A DNA stretch of 41,516 bases from Selenomonadaceae bacterium (GCA_017427545.1 JAFRSO010000044.1:1-41516); one strand, 5' to 3'; positions 1 to 8,497 are shown, counted from the stretch's first letter. Numbers and translations are program-made. Notes: generated from the letters alone by a model not told the origin.

Positions 1-620
1 ATTGGGGCAATCCCATGCTTGAATGTTTGATTCAGACGTTCAAATTTCCCGGACAATTCGGCACGCATATCGACTTCCCCGGACATTTCATCAAGGACGC
101 GCCGCTTTCCGAATCATATGGCGCGGGGAGCATGATTTATCCGCTGTGCATTATCGATATCAGCGCGAAGGTTGCCGAGGACGTTCATTATGCGGTGACG
201 GCTGAAGACATTAAAGCTTACGAAAAAATTTACGGCGCAATTCCCGACGGGGCATTTGTCGCACTTTACAGCGGCTGGTCAAAACATTGGCCGAGCATGG
301 ACGCAATTTCCGGTATTGCTGATGATGGCAGTGAAAATTTCCCAGGCTGGTCACTCGACGCGCTGAAATATATTTATGAGACTCGCAACGCCGCTGCCAA
401 CGGTCATGAAACTTTGGACACGGACGCTTCAGTTGAGGCGGCTAAGGCTGGCGATTTGGCTTGCGAAAGATATTTGCTCTCCAAAGGCAAGCTTCAAGTC
501 GAAGTCATGACGAATCTCGATAAAGTTGCTCCGGCGGGAGCATTACTTTTTGTCGCCTGGCCGAATATCAAAGGTGCAACGGGATTGCCTGCGCGGCTCA
601 TTGCAATTACGCCTGTGTAG
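1..620 (+). CDS. Cyclase family protein (kynurenine formamidase-like), 5' end outside window
   Basis: The reading frame is open from the window edge, so the gene is truncated at its N-terminus; the first ATG in frame (15) is probably internal. The visible 205 or so residues match the metal-dependent cyclase family (PF04199), which includes kynurenine formamidase and related amide or ester hydrolases. The signature is GTHIDFPGHF near the start, which contributes the metal-binding His/Asp residues, and the C-terminal part has the usual small-residue ending PARLIAI. The substrate cannot be read from sequence. The stop codon TAG at 618-620 is the first part of a heptad-repeat block. Confidence 0.75.
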   Translation, partial: WGNPMLECLIQTFKFPGQFGTHIDFPGHFIKDAPLSESYGAGSMIYPLCIIDISAKVAEDVHYAVTAEDIKAYEKIYGAIPDGAFVALYSGWSKHWPSMDAISGIADDGSENFPGWSLDALKYIYETRNAAANGHETLDTDASVEAAKAGDLACERYLLSKGKLQVEVMTNLDKVAPAGALLFVAWPNIKGATGLPARLIAITPV

Positions 621-717
621 GGATTAGGGAACAGATTGCGAGTTCAGATTGCGAGACATTGGCAATCTTGCAATCTAGTACCTAGTTCTGCTCCCTAATC
701 CCTAATCCCTAATCCCT
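619..717. repeat. Heptanucleotide-repeat intergenic element
   Basis: Starts in the stop codon of the cyclase gene. AGGGATT AGGGAAC units open the block and TAATCCC repeated three times closes it; the interior also reads in 7-base steps. The two ends are reverse complements, so it can fold back. Confidence 0.8.
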
Positions 718-728
718 GAAAAATTTTT

Positions 729-763
729 CCGCTCTTCAAACACTCAAGGGCGGATTTTTTTTT
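729..763 (+). terminator. Rho-independent terminator
   Basis: A hairpin made by CCGCTCTT and AAGGGCGG (one mismatch) is followed by a run of nine T. It lies after the cyclase gene and directly before the promoter of the LCP gene. Confidence 0.75.
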
Positions 764-770
764 CGCGCTG

Positions 771-779
771 TGATATAAT
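771..779 (+). promoter_or_regulatory. Extended -10 promoter TGATATAAT
   Basis: A perfect TATAAT (774-779) is preceded by TG at the extended -10 position. It lies 35 bases before the TTG start of the LCP gene and 8 bases after the T-run of the terminator. No good -35 is visible because that position overlaps the terminator. The same nonamer precedes several other genes here. Confidence 0.7.
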
Positions 780-814
780 CTGCAACGTTCAAAAATCTTT
801 TAGAGGGTGTTGCG

Positions 815-2248
815 TTGGATAATAAACCTAAACGAAAAATTTTGCCGATAATCCTTCTGGTGTTATGTTTTGCAGCGTCAGCATTGGCGGGCGCATTGTT
901 CGCATCGTCGAGTTTGTTTGATGAAAAAAATCCCGTCAGACGAATCGTCAACAATAACACTGAAGAGGAACTCATAAAAGCTAAAGATAAATCGATAGTG
1001 TTAATTATGGGCGTCGATAAGCGCAAAGATGATGTCGGCCGCTCCGATACGCTGATGATTGCCACGATTGATCCGCGCCTTGATCAGGCAACGCTACTTT
1101 CAATCCCGCGTGATACTCGTGTAAAAATTCGCGGGCGCGGCTACGATAAAATCAACGCGGCGTATGCTTATGGCGGCGTCGCACTCACCGAATCGACCGT
1201 TGAAAATTTTCTCGGCATTGACATTGATCATTACGTTCAGATTGACACGAACAGTTTCGTTAAGATTGTCGATGCGATTGGCGGCGTGGATATCGACGTG
1301 GAAAAGCGCATGTTTTACGAGGATCCTTGGGACGATAACGGCGGATTGGTTATCGACCTTTACCCCGGTCAACAGCACATGGACGGTAAAACTGCCGTAA
1401 CTTATGTGCGCTATCGTGATTCGGAAGGCGATATAGGCCGCGTCAAACGTCAGCAAGCTTTTATGGCGGCGTGCATGGATAAAATCACTTCGCCCGAAAT
1501 TGTTCCGCGTATTCCAAAAATCGTCCGTGAAGTCATTGACGCCGTTGAAACCGATATGTCCTTGCGTCAACTTTTGGAGCTGGCCGGCGCACTCAAGGCC
1601 GCTCAACAAAATGGTCTTGAAGCGGACATGGTGCCGGGCTACCCGCTTTACATCGACGAGATAAGTTATTGGATACCCGACGTGGAGCTTTTGAGAATTT
1701 CTGTTGCCGACGCGTTGGGAATTGCCGTTGATCCGTATTTGAGAGAACGTTTTGAGCGTGACGCCCGCGAATACAGGGATTCAATTCCTGACGGCGCGAA
1801 AGATATTCCCGAAGGTGAAGACAATATTGGCTCGCCCGTCCGTGAACGTCGACAATCGCGGGTAAATGACAGGCGCAATGTTGACGATCGCTCGACTTTG
1901 CGGGAGCGCACAAATTATAACAGTCGCGGCACGGAGAGTCGCAGTTATGACAATCGCGGCACGGAAAGTCGCAGTTATGATGAGCGCGATAATCGAACTG
2001 AACGGCGCACTGTTCCCGACGAGAGACCTTCAACCGACATCAGAACTTTGGACGACGATATGACTAATGAGCGCGGGAATCATGACGATAGGACGCTTGA
2101 ACCTGAACGGCAGATTGAAGACACTCGAACCGATTCAACCGAACGGAAAACTTATGATGAGCCGAAAATTGAGCGGCGGACTGTTCCCGAAGTCAACGAC
2201 AGATTAAGTGAACCGACACCTGACGAGGCTCCGAAGACGAGGTATTAA
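815..2248 (+). CDS. LytR-CpsA-Psr (LCP) family protein with long Arg/Asp-rich tail
   Basis: LCP proteins sit in the cytoplasmic membrane and transfer undecaprenyl-linked glycopolymers to peptidoglycan or another acceptor. One transmembrane helix (about residues 9-30) is followed by the LCP catalytic domain (about 60-225), with the family motifs GRSDT (75-79), SIPRDT (96-101) and YVRYRD (197-202), whose Arg/Asp residues bind the pyrophosphate lipid. Residues about 325-477 form a hydrophilic, apparently disordered extension rich in Arg, Asp, Glu and Thr, with a near-perfect repeat RGTESRSYD at 371-379 and 381-389. The start is TTG, chosen for GAGGGTG 5-6 bases upstream. It heads a run with the YrbL-like gene 3 bases downstream. 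The exact acceptor polymer in a diderm is unknown. Confidence 0.88.
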   Translation: MDNKPKRKILPIILLVLCFAASALAGALFASSSLFDEKNPVRRIVNNNTEEELIKAKDKSIVLIMGVDKRKDDVGRSDTLMIATIDPRLDQATLLSIPRDTRVKIRGRGYDKINAAYAYGGVALTESTVENFLGIDIDHYVQIDTNSFVKIVDAIGGVDIDVEKRMFYEDPWDDNGGLVIDLYPGQQHMDGKTAVTYVRYRDSEGDIGRVKRQQAFMAACMDKITSPEIVPRIPKIVREVIDAVETDMSLRQLLELAGALKAAQQNGLEADMVPGYPLYIDEISYWIPDVELLRISVADALGIAVDPYLRERFERDAREYRDSIPDGAKDIPEGEDNIGSPVRERRQSRVNDRRNVDDRSTLRERTNYNSRGTESRSYDNRGTESRSYDERDNRTERRTVPDERPSTDIRTLDDDMTNERGNHDDRTLEPERQIEDTRTDSTERKTYDEPKIERRTVPEVNDRLSEPTPDEAPKTRY

Positions 2249-2251
2249 CTC

Positions 2252-2869
2252 ATGAGCGAGAAAATTATTTTGGAGGACGAATTGTATTTGGGCACGGGCA
2301 TGCACAAGACGGTTTTCGCTCACCCGACCGATAAAAATCTTTGCATAAAACTTTTGCATTCGACGCCCGACGAAGATTTTGAGCGCGAATTTCGCTACCG
2401 AAAAGCTTTGGGCAATCGCGCCGAATCAATGACGCTCCTCACAAAATATTTCGGCGAAGTCGACACGTCCAAGGGCAAGGGTTATCTTTTTGAGCGCGTG
2501 ATTGACTTCGACGGCAACGCTTGCAAAAATTTTACAAACCTTTTTGACGAGGCTATTCGCGACAAGAAAAAACTTCCCGCCCTGGAAAAAATTTTGCACG
2601 ATTTCAGGCGCGTTTACTTCGAGGAAAAAATTTTGCTCGCCGGAATTGACTTGGATAATTATCTCGTGCAAAAAATTTCTCCGACCGAATGCCGCGTCCG
2701 AATTATCGACAACATCGGCACTTCAGCATTTATCCCGCTGGCATATTATTTTGATTCCTTCGCCGATAAGCGTGCAAAAAAATATTGGCGCAAATTGATG
2801 GGCGAATTGAGGAGACGCTATAAAATTTTATTCCCCGAAGAATTTTTGAGAAAGTTGGCTGAAATATGA
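2252..2869 (+). CDS. YrbL family protein (PhoP regulatory network YrbL-like)
   Basis: About 205 residues resembling the YrbL family (PF10707), a small kinase-like fold: an N-terminal GTGMHKTVFAHP segment like a glycine-rich loop, a CIKLLH strand with a candidate ATP-anchoring Lys, and further on ID-DNYLV and RIIDNIG, which look like catalytic- and metal-loop equivalents of small-molecule or LPS kinases. In enterobacteria yrbL belongs to the PhoP regulon; that regulation need not apply here. It starts 3 bases after the LCP gene and its stop overlaps the next start (ATGA at 2866), so the three are probably co-translated. No signal peptide. Confidence 0.7.
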   Translation: MSEKIILEDELYLGTGMHKTVFAHPTDKNLCIKLLHSTPDEDFEREFRYRKALGNRAESMTLLTKYFGEVDTSKGKGYLFERVIDFDGNACKNFTNLFDEAIRDKKKLPALEKILHDFRRVYFEEKILLAGIDLDNYLVQKISPTECRVRIIDNIGTSAFIPLAYYFDSFADKRAKKYWRKLMGELRRRYKILFPEEFLRKLAEI

Positions 2870-3351
2870 CTCGAACGACGCGGACAATTGTAAAAATATT
2901 TTTAATCGCGGCGGCAACAATTTTATGCACGGCGGCGGCGTATTATCTGTGCTCGAATGTCACGGGACATGCTCTGGCGACGGCTTCCGACAACATGAAT
3001 TATTCGCGCTGGCTGGAAAAATTTTTTGACTTGACGCGGGCGACGGGTTTACTTAACGGACTTTGCGCATTGAGTTGGTTTATCGCGGCAAGATTTTTTT
3101 TCAAGGTCGACGAGGCGGCTGACGCAGGCAAGAGAATTTTTTGGGCGGCATTGATGGCGGCGTCGTTGGCGATAAGTTTAGGCGTCCCGCACTTTTACGC
3201 GCCGATACTCGGAATAAAACTCAACGGAATAATTTTCGGATTGTTCGCGGCGATATTCACGGGCGCAGGTTATTGGCTGCTGACGATTTTTGCGACGCCG
3301 CTGGCCTTCAAATATACACCGCTCGGAGCCGGTCTTTTAAAAAGGAACTAG
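2866..3351 (+). CDS. Hypothetical integral membrane protein, four helices
   Basis: No family recognised. Four hydrophobic segments can be seen at about residues 9-29, 61-77, 90-107 and 119-145; the loop after the first contains charged and Asn residues. It overlaps the YrbL-like gene by four bases and is probably translated by coupling. The last three residues (KRN) and the TAG stop are read from the first unit of a heptad repeat, so the native C-terminus may have been altered by repeat insertion. Context suggests a cell-envelope role; nothing more specific is supported. Confidence 0.6.
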   Translation: MTRTTRTIVKIFLIAAATILCTAAAYYLCSNVTGHALATASDNMNYSRWLEKFFDLTRATGLLNGLCALSWFIAARFFFKVDEAADAGKRIFWAALMAASLAISLGVPHFYAPILGIKLNGIIFGLFAAIFTGAGYWLLTIFATPLAFKYTPLGAGLLKRN

Positions 3352-3426
3352 TAATTAGGAACTAGGAACTAGTAGGGATTAGGGAATAGTAAAAACTAGT
3401 TCCTAGTTCCCAGTTCCTAGTTCCTA
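3343..3426. repeat. Heptanucleotide-repeat element with inverted arms
   Basis: AGGAACT units alternating with AGTAATT, AGTAGGG and ATTAGGG in exact 7-base register, then a short A-rich loop, then TTCCTAG-type units that are the reverse complement. It supplies the stop codon of the upstream membrane protein gene and ends just before the ribosome site of the next gene. Confidence 0.85.
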
Positions 3427-3443
3427 CCAAAGGAGTGCTTGAA

Positions 3444-4004
3444 ATGAGGAAAATTTTTTCATTGATAATCGCGGGAATAATCTTTTCGATATTATTCACC
3501 TGCGCGCCGACCACTGCAAAATGTTTCACCATTGAGCAGGCAGTTCATATCACGGCAATGGAAAAAGGTACTCGCCCCGATCCGAGCACTTACCTATCCA
3601 AAAAATATATCCGCAATCATTTGAAAAAATTTCGCAGAGGCGTTTCAATCGTAATGGGTTTGGAAAGTTACAATAAATATGTTGTCCCGTCAAAGACAAT
3701 CGGGCGGGCGGACGGTTGTTTTGTCATGCCGACATATATTTGCGATGAGATTGATAAAAAATTCGGCGGCGACATTTCCGTTTACGAAAAATCTTTGAGC
3801 TTCACGGAAGGATATTTTACCTCGCAAGGCGGCTTGGTCAGACTTGATATTTTTGATATATCCGATTTGAATTTGCGAATGGCCAGCGGCAATGAGGAAG
3901 GCGCAAATTCTTATTGGCTGCCGGGCGGATTTACGATGGGCGCAATCCCTGAAGCAGTCGTCGACCCGATACCTAAAGAACGCGCGCATGTAAAATTTTA
4001 TTGA
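3444..4004 (+). CDS. Hypothetical secreted protein
   Basis: Not recognised. 186 residues with an N-terminal signal peptide (basic MRK, hydrophobic stretch to about residue 20, probable cleavage after APTTA). The mature part is mixed alpha/beta with no repeats or clear catalytic motif. The ATG at 3444 is preferred over an upstream in-frame GTG at 3435 because AAAGGAG (3429-3435) overlaps that GTG and is well spaced from the ATG. It lies 19 bases before the tubulin-like gene, so the two may be co-transcribed. Confidence 0.6.
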   Translation: MRKIFSLIIAGIIFSILFTCAPTTAKCFTIEQAVHITAMEKGTRPDPSTYLSKKYIRNHLKKFRRGVSIVMGLESYNKYVVPSKTIGRADGCFVMPTYICDEIDKKFGGDISVYEKSLSFTEGYFTSQGGLVRLDIFDISDLNLRMASGNEEGANSYWLPGGFTMGAIPEAVVDPIPKERAHVKFY

Positions 4005-4023
4005 CGTTATTTTGGAGACAGTT

Positions 4024-5409
4024 ATGAGCTATTATTTTATTTCAATCGGCGGTACCGGCTCGAAGGTCATGGAGAGTTTGACGCACCTTTGCATTGCCGG
4101 ACTTTTGCCCGGTGACGAACGACTTTTTATCGCGGCGATTGATCCCGATGTCGGCAACGGAAATTTGGAGCGAACCTCAACCGCGCTGAATAATTTCGCA
4201 GTCTTCCAAAATTTTTCCGTCGGCAATGACACGCCGCTTTTCAAGAATAAAATTTCAATCGTGCGACCATTTCCCTGGAACCCGACCGGTCATGATAAAA
4301 ATCTTGACGACCTGATAGAATTTTATCATCACAGTAACACGCCCGTCGGCAAGCTTTACGAAAGTCTTTACACGAAAAAAGAGCGTGACACGACGCTCAA
4401 TGAAGGCTTTCGCGGGCACCCGTCGATAGGCGCGGCTGTCCTTGCGAAAAAATTTGATGATGGCTCGAAGTTGACGGCGCAGATTGAAAAAATTATCGGC
4501 GAGGGCGAGAGCGTGAAAATTTTTCTGGCAGGATCAGTTTTTGGCGGAACAGGTGCCGCCGGACTTCCGACAATCGCTCGACTGCTCAAGAATAATCTTG
4601 CCGATTACGCGGACAGAATTTCAATCGGCGGCGTGTTGATTCTGCCGTATTTCAGCTTCACGCCGACTGAAAAGCTCGACGAACTTTTTGCCCGCAGTGA
4701 AAATTTTTTGCCGAATACAAAGGCGGCGTTGAAATATTATTCCGAAAAAGAAAATCTCTTCGACGCGACGTATTTTGTCGGAGATTCGGTGATGACGCCC
4801 GTCGGAGAATTTTCCGTAGGCTCGGCGAATCAGCGCAATGAAGCTCACGTCGTCGAACTTTATGCGGCATTGGCGGCGGCTGATTTTTATTCGCGACCAC
4901 TTCACGCGCCGAAAATTTTCAAGTACATTTGCCACCACGAACGCGATAAATTTTCTTGGAGCGACTTTCCGACTTCCGCAGAAAATTTCGTTCAGTTCGC
5001 ACGATTCATTTTCGCTTACGTGCATTTGATTAAGCCGGTGTTGAACGATTTGGCGGCGGGCAATGCGAAGGCCTACAAGTATCCGTGGTTCGTGGATTTT
5101 TTGGAGGACGTGGACTTGAACGCGCCCGAAGTCGTGAACTTCAATTTTTATGCGGAGGCGTTCGCGGCGTGGCTCAAGCAGATTGAAACTTTGTCGGGGC
5201 GAGAAATTTTGCTGATAAACCCCGCGATGTTTGAGTCGAATCCGGCGCGGCTCGTCGATAAAAAACTTTTCGCCTCACTCGACGGCAACAAATCGAACTT
5301 GACGATTCACGAAATATTTTATCGACTGACGGAGCCGTTCAAATTCGATTCGACGGTTAAAGGATTCGGAAAATTTTTGCGGCGACTCTACGACACTTGC
5401 ACGACCTAA
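4024..5409 (+). CDS. Tubulin/FtsZ-like GTP-binding protein
   Basis: 461 residues. Two glycine-rich signatures place it near the tubulin-like domain families (for example PF13809): FISIGGTGSKVM at residues 5-16, the N-terminal nucleotide-binding turn, and FLAGSVFGGTGAAG at 167-180, the equivalent of the GGGTGSG tubulin motif. A conserved-looking NEAHVVELYAALAAADF follows at 272-288. It is unlike cell-division FtsZ in length and in the region after the motif. A TTG at 4012 is in frame, but ATG 4024 is chosen because GGAGA sits 5 bases before it. No transmembrane helix. It converges on the gtrA-like gene, with a few bases of overlap between stops. Proteins of this group often occur in bacterial stress or conflict gene sets; the function here is unknown. 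Confidence 0.6.
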   Translation: MSYYFISIGGTGSKVMESLTHLCIAGLLPGDERLFIAAIDPDVGNGNLERTSTALNNFAVFQNFSVGNDTPLFKNKISIVRPFPWNPTGHDKNLDDLIEFYHHSNTPVGKLYESLYTKKERDTTLNEGFRGHPSIGAAVLAKKFDDGSKLTAQIEKIIGEGESVKIFLAGSVFGGTGAAGLPTIARLLKNNLADYADRISIGGVLILPYFSFTPTEKLDELFARSENFLPNTKAALKYYSEKENLFDATYFVGDSVMTPVGEFSVGSANQRNEAHVVELYAALAAADFYSRPLHAPKIFKYICHHERDKFSWSDFPTSAENFVQFARFIFAYVHLIKPVLNDLAAGNAKAYKYPWFVDFLEDVDLNAPEVVNFNFYAEAFAAWLKQIETLSGREILLINPAMFESNPARLVDKKLFASLDGNKSNLTIHEIFYRLTEPFKFDSTVKGFGKFLRRLYDTCTT

Positions 5410-5789
5410 CCTTTAATCGCCTTGCGTTTGGCGACGTAATTCCAAAACGTGACGATGGCCGTTGCGCCGATTTTGGCAATCATGTAATGCCAACCCGCCA
5501 CTGCTACGAAAAACCACATGCAAAGTTGATTGAGTCCCAAGCCGACGACACTCGACCCGATGAAAATTGCGGCTTGCTTGGGAGTTTGATGACGCGCGCC
5601 TTTGAAAACATAAATGACGCACAGCCAATAGTTGAAAATTACCGTTATCGTGAAGGAAATCGCCGACGAGTAAAGGTAGTAAATGCCGGCAAATTCCGTC
5701 AGCGCGAAGAGTAAAAAATAATCCATGAGGAATGATACGCCGCCGACGAAGCAAAATCGGATTATCTCAAGCATTCTTTCCCGTGTCAT
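5406..5789 (-). CDS. GtrA family membrane protein
   Basis: 127 residues with four predicted helices (about 12-30, 37-59, 70-92, 98-118), typical of GtrA/DPMS-type small membrane proteins (PF04138), which move or assist undecaprenyl-linked sugars used in cell-surface glycosylation. The basic C-terminus KRKAIKG is cytoplasmic. The ATG at 5789 follows GAGGTG, which overlaps the end of the chbG-like gene 4 bases upstream, so the two form one transcript. The pairing suggests modification of a surface glycan. No glycosyltransferase partner lies beside it. Confidence 0.85.
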   Translation of the reverse strand: MTRERMLEIIRFCFVGGVSFLMDYFLLFALTEFAGIYYLYSSAISFTITVIFNYWLCVIYVFKGARHQTPKQAAIFIGSSVVGLGLNQLCMWFFVAVAGWHYMIAKIGATAIVTFWNYVAKRKAIKG

Positions 5790-5793
5790 ATCG

Positions 5794-6636
5794 TCACCTC
5801 AAGTCAGAAAAATTTATCGCGGCAATATTTTTTTCAGCGAGCAGATTTAAAATCTTCGGCGAAGTCACAGCGGCAAGTTCCTCCTCAAAATCATGCTCCC
5901 ATCGGCAAAAGTCCTGCAAAATTTTATTGTCGGTGCCGGGGTGAAGCATGACTTCGGTCGTACCGTCTTGAAGGTTTTCAATCAGCTTGAGCAAAAATTT
6001 TTCGCTGACTGATTCGCCCGCAACAATCCCCGCGAAATGTTCCGGCGTCGTAAAATTTTTTTTGTGCGCTTGATGAGCCGTGAATTTTGCCAGCGAACCT
6101 AAACCCAATCTCCCGACGAATTTTCCGAGGCTGTCAAGTTCGCCGTCAAAAATTTTCGTATTCGCCACGCGCATTGCTGAAATATTTTTCGCCGACGCCA
6201 GCTCCAAAACAATTTCGATAATGCCGGGGATATGGTGCAAGTGCTGATGGCTGTCGAAGTGCGTAAGCGTCAAGCCGGTGTTCAAGATTTTTTCCAGCTG
6301 CGCGGCAAGTTCCGAACGAACTTCACCGAGAGAAATTTTTCCGCTCAAATATCGCTTGAGGAATTTTATATAATCGCCGTGAAAAATTCCCTCCTCCGTG
6401 ACGAGTGTTGGAATTTCTTCGGGCGGGAGAATCGGATTGCCGTTTGCAAGCGTGAAGTGAATCCCGACGCCCAATTTCGGAAATTTTTTCGCAAGGTTAA
6501 TCGCGTCGTCGAAGGCAATTCCGCCCGCCATGAGCGTTGCCGACCTCAAGCACCCCGAATTAAATGCCCGCTCGACAGCACGATTAATCAGCTCGTGTCG
6601 CCCGAAATCGTCGGCGTTCACGATTAATTTTTTCAA
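5794..6636 (-). CDS. ChbG/YdjC/HpnK family carbohydrate deacetylase
   Basis: 280 residues of the YdjC-like family (PF04794), metal-dependent deacetylases of acetylated sugars (ChbG acts on chitooligosaccharides; HpnK is linked to hopanoids). Visible motifs are NADDFG (7-12), the catalytic Asp pair; GIHF (58-61); and THFDSHQHLHH (about 125-135), a cluster of metal-binding His; plus EVMLHPG near the C-terminus. The start is a TTG at 6636 with GAGGAGG about 6 bases upstream. It is first in a two-gene operon with gtrA. A substrate in the LPS or undecaprenyl-sugar pathway is an inference from GtrA. Confidence 0.85.
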   Translation of the reverse strand: MKKLIVNADDFGRHELINRAVERAFNSGCLRSATLMAGGIAFDDAINLAKKFPKLGVGIHFTLANGNPILPPEEIPTLVTEEGIFHGDYIKFLKRYLSGKISLGEVRSELAAQLEKILNTGLTLTHFDSHQHLHHIPGIIEIVLELASAKNISAMRVANTKIFDGELDSLGKFVGRLGLGSLAKFTAHQAHKKNFTTPEHFAGIVAGESVSEKFLLKLIENLQDGTTEVMLHPGTDNKILQDFCRWEHDFEEELAAVTSPKILNLLAEKNIAAINFSDLR

Positions 6637-6656
6637 GATAAAACCTCCTCTATCAC

Positions 6657-6687
6657 TAACAGCTAGCAGCTAGTAGCTAGCAGCTAA
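6657..6687. repeat. Heptanucleotide repeat, TAGC type
   Basis: CAGCTAG CAGCTAG TAGCTAG CAGCTAA in 7-base register, between the divergent chbG-like and cbiB genes. AGCT makes the units nearly self-complementary. Confidence 0.8.
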
Positions 6688-6704
6688 AAATGGAGTTTGA
6701 TTTG

Positions 6705-7649
6705 ATGAGCCTAATGATTGTGGCAATCGTCGCCTTTCTGATAGACGCGCTAATCGGCGACCCGCGCAGTAAATTTCACCCCGTCGTTTTAATCGGCAAT
6801 TTTATTTCCCTGCTCGAAAAAATTTTGCGCCGCGACACTGACACTTCGACGCTAAAACTTTTCAAGGGCGGCATATTGGTTTGTATCGTCATCACGGCAA
6901 GCTTAGTTGTCGGCTTGACGATAGAAATTTTCACGGAAGATATTTCAAACCTCGCCACAAAAATTTTTCTTCAAGCGTTGGTGTTGAGCTTCATGATTTC
7001 GCCGCGCTCATTGGCAGATGCGGGACGTGAAATTTATTTTTTGTTGGAGCGGGAAAATTTACTGCTTGCCCGCGAAAAAATCGGCTGGATTGTCGGACGC
7101 GATACGAAAAATCTTAATGAAGCTGAAGTCACTCGCGCCACTGTCGAAACCGTTGCCGAAAATACCGTTGACGGTGTGATTTCGCCGCTATTTTATTTTG
7201 CCGTCGGAGGATTGCCGCTGGCCATTGCTTACCGCGCAATTAACACGATGGATTCAATGCTCGGCTACAAAAATGAAAAATATTTTTACTTCGGACGAGT
7301 GGCCGCCAGGGTCGACGACATTGCGAATTTTATTCCCGCGCGATTGACGGCAATGCTTTTTATCGCCGCGGCAATGATTTTGCGTCTTGATTATCGCAAC
7401 GCCTTCAACATGATGATTCGCGACGCCAAAAAACATCCCAGTCCGAACGGCGGTTGGGCTGAAGCGACAGTTGCGGGTGCGCTCAATATTCGACTCGGCG
7501 GCATAAATTATTATTTCGGCGAACCGCATTTTCGTGAGTATATGGGCGAGCCGAATGAAAGTTTGGAGGCGGTGCACATACTTGGCGCGATTCGCATGAT
7601 GTACACCGCCACGGTCTTATTTTTGAGTTTTGCCTGCGTGATTTGTTAG
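6705..7649 (+). CDS. cbiB: Adenosylcobinamide-phosphate synthase (cobalamin biosynthesis membrane protein)
   Basis: CbiB/CobD joins adenosylcobyric acid to the aminopropanol side chain in B12 synthesis. Family hallmarks are visible: LIDALIGDPRSKFHPVVLIG at the N-terminus, NTVDGVISPLFYFAVGG in the middle, then INTMDSMLGYKNEKY and the PARLTA helix, with HPSPNGGWAEA towards the C-terminus. Several hydrophobic helices fit an inner-membrane protein of about 314 residues. ATG 6705 is preferred to ATG 6690 because GGAG (6692-6695) overlaps the first ATG and is 9 bases from the second. No other cobalamin gene and no cobalamin riboswitch lies in the 68-base upstream gap, so the gene stands alone here. 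Confidence 0.9.
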   Translation: MSLMIVAIVAFLIDALIGDPRSKFHPVVLIGNFISLLEKILRRDTDTSTLKLFKGGILVCIVITASLVVGLTIEIFTEDISNLATKIFLQALVLSFMISPRSLADAGREIYFLLERENLLLAREKIGWIVGRDTKNLNEAEVTRATVETVAENTVDGVISPLFYFAVGGLPLAIAYRAINTMDSMLGYKNEKYFYFGRVAARVDDIANFIPARLTAMLFIAAAMILRLDYRNAFNMMIRDAKKHPSPNGGWAEATVAGALNIRLGGINYYFGEPHFREYMGEPNESLEAVHILGAIRMMYTATVLFLSFACVIC

Positions 7650-7683
7650 AACAGGGATTAGGGTTAGGGAACAGGGAGCAGGT
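7650..7683. repeat. Heptanucleotide repeat, GGGATTA type (single arm)
   Basis: AACAGGG ATTAGGG TTAGGGA ACAGGGA follow the cbiB stop codon. No complementary arm is present. No obvious terminator lies between the convergent cbiB and TPM genes. Confidence 0.65.
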
Positions 7684-7716
7684 ATTTTTCCCCGTTCTAT
7701 TACCCGATTTCGGCAT

Positions 7717-8484
7717 TTAAAAACTGCCGCCTCCTCCACCGTGACCGCCGCCACCATGTCCACCGCTACTGCGAGAATTTCCACTGCTGCGCGGACGCCG
7801 CTGAACATTCATAAACAAAAACGTATCGCGGGATTCGGTGAACTTGACGGTATTTTTCTTGAGGTAGTCAATCGCCGCCACAGCGTGATGAATATTGCTC
7901 ATGGAGCCGATAAGCATCGAACGAATAAATACGCCGAGAATAATTGCAGTCACAGCAGCAACTGCCGCCGCTATCGGATCAATTTCGCCGGGAAGACGTT
8001 GACCATATGGCACGCCGTGAGTCTCGTAGTAAGCCATAAGCTCATCAACGCCGCCAACAAATTCATTAACTGCGCCGGCATAATCGCCCGAACTCAACGA
8101 CGGTTGAAATTTATCTTTCAAGTAAGGTATGCCGTTAGCGTCGGTGATTATCTCAAGCATTCGCCTGTTCGTCGACATTTCATATTTGCGATTTTTCATA
8201 TCGACGAGCAGGACAATGCCGCCGTTTTTACCGTTGGCAAAATTTTCGTCGAGAAAATCATTTGAGGCCGTAACCATATCGCGCCCGCCGATACTCTTGA
8301 CGAAAGCGACGCCGATTTTAATCTTGTGAACCTGTTCGACCTTGCGGATTTTTTGGTTGAGCATTTCAATTTCTTGCGGCTCCAAAACTTTTGCCTTGTC
8401 GGTGACGGAAGAAATTTGCGCGGCATATGCCACTTGCCCAATCAACAAAATCAGCACGATTAAACTTAAAAATTTTTTCAACAT
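7717..8484 (-). CDS. TPM-domain membrane protein (YdjH/YgcG-like)
   Basis: 255 residues: signal peptide or N-terminal helix (about 1-22, ending VAYA), a TPM domain (PF04536, about 25-150) with ITDANGIPYLKD and DELMAYYETHG segments, a helix at about 165-190, and a cytosolic Ser/Gly/His-rich tail ending SSGGHGGGGHGGGGGSF, as in YgcG-like proteins. ATG 8484 is chosen over a TTG at 8505 because a G-rich ribosome site (GAGGGGGG) lies between them. It follows the YdjG-like zinc-ribbon gene with 13 bases between them. In Bacillus the homologous ydjFGHI genes form an envelope-stress operon with PspA, and a similar pairing supports a membrane-stress role. Confidence 0.8.
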   Translation of the reverse strand: MLKKFLSLIVLILLIGQVAYAAQISSVTDKAKVLEPQEIEMLNQKIRKVEQVHKIKIGVAFVKSIGGRDMVTASNDFLDENFANGKNGGIVLLVDMKNRKYEMSTNRRMLEIITDANGIPYLKDKFQPSLSSGDYAGAVNEFVGGVDELMAYYETHGVPYGQRLPGEIDPIAAAVAAVTAIILGVFIRSMLIGSMSNIHHAVAAIDYLKKNTVKFTESRDTFLFMNVQRRPRSSGNSRSSGGHGGGGHGGGGGSF

Positions 8485-8497
8485 CACGTTGCCCCCC

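Noticed and set aside
690..717. CCCTAAT tandem units resembling telomere repeats
   Set aside because: They are one dialect of the local 7-base repeats, occur as short internal blocks, and are paired with inverted copies; not a telomere or eukaryotic contamination.
6637..6704. Cobalamin riboswitch before cbiB
   Set aside because: The gap is only 68 bases, mostly TAGC heptads, with no B12-box-like sequence.
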